This document shows, one piece after another, positions 63,626 through 64,000 of a DNA stretch of 64,000 nt. A program made the translations under genes and the position numbers. The notes beneath the pieces are model-generated. The model did no database searches and was not told where the DNA came from. It saw only the letters and a list, made by a program, of their open reading frames with translations. The stretch is from Microglena sp. YARC (lineage: Eukaryota > Chlorophyta > Chlorophyceae > Chlamydomonadales > Chlamydomonadaceae): the NCBI GenBank assembly GCA_022414725.1, contig CM039462.1, positions 41,567,622-41,631,621 of the forward strand, given 5' to 3'. Each line of letters opens with the position of its first letter. Position 1 is the stretch's first letter.

Positions 63626-64000
63626 CAAAGTCTCAAATTGTATAATCCCGTTTTAGGAATCTCCCTGGTTTCTGAGGGTATTCCAGGCGGGGGACTTGAA
63701 TGGAAGGACGGTTTTATTATTAATATGCCAGGTGACTCTAGGAGCATCTGTTGTGCGTGCATACATGTACTGGCTTCACTAGCGCATCATCATATCGTTA
63801 CTCGTCGCCCTCATTATGTTCATACATATCAAGTGAGTGTGCTAGTGCATCAAGAAAATTGCAGATGGTTGTTCCTATCACTTATATTTTGGGGCTACGC
63901 ATGGAAGCTTCCAGCCAGCTCCAAGGTGCGATAGGTTTTGTCAAGATTTTGGTCCCCGGATAGCCAGTCAAAGGATCTACCTAAAAGCTGGCGTGGACCA

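Noticed and set aside
63536..63934. Plus-strand protein starting MDLPMDLDEDLDMHLPMDLD
   Set aside because: Hexamer repeat followed by dispersed-repeat sequence. No domain or splice context.

Overview
The window is eukaryotic nuclear DNA, most likely from a green alga. The evidence is GT-AG introns, a double AP2-domain gene of the plant AP2/ANT type, a GTE/BET-like bromodomain gene, SINEs with tRNA-type B boxes, LTR retroelements, hAT elements and very abundant satellites and microsatellites. I cannot fix the species. All convincing protein-coding sequence is on the minus strand. Almost every plus-strand open frame is a shadow or a minisatellite whose period is a multiple of three.

Layout. 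1-4.8 kb: a decayed gag/protease retroelement (element 1) running off the left edge. 4.8-8.4 kb: its leader, then a cluster of tRNA-derived SINEs. 8.4-14 kb: a 21-bp minisatellite, a 190-bp tandem repeat and about 1.5 kb of GTCAGTGA-type satellite split by an inserted element. 15.8-25.7 kb (unit A): an AP2 gene copy followed by a bromodomain-gene copy that lacks its bromodomain exons. 27.1-32.05 kb: a young complete LTR element (element 2) with 247-bp LTRs and a TATGT target duplication, containing a nested poly(A) retroposon. 34.75-48.7 kb (unit B): the most complete AP2 gene, about 14 exons, with a coding 54-bp repeat and large intronic repeats. 52.86-57.83 kb (unit C): a bromodomain gene whose seven exons join in phase. 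58.75-61.05 kb: a truncated AP2 pseudogene of unit C. 62.87-63.24 kb: the degenerate 3' exon of a further bromodomain copy (unit D).

The main biological story is a tandemly duplicated module, AP2 gene then bromodomain gene in the same orientation. It is seen in at least three and probably four units, with different exons lost from each and transposons usable as time markers. The second is an LTR element with no recognisable reverse transcriptase or integrase, whose unrecognised C-terminal domain is shared with element 1. Frameshifts at homopolymers are common, so residual assembly error must be kept in mind throughout.
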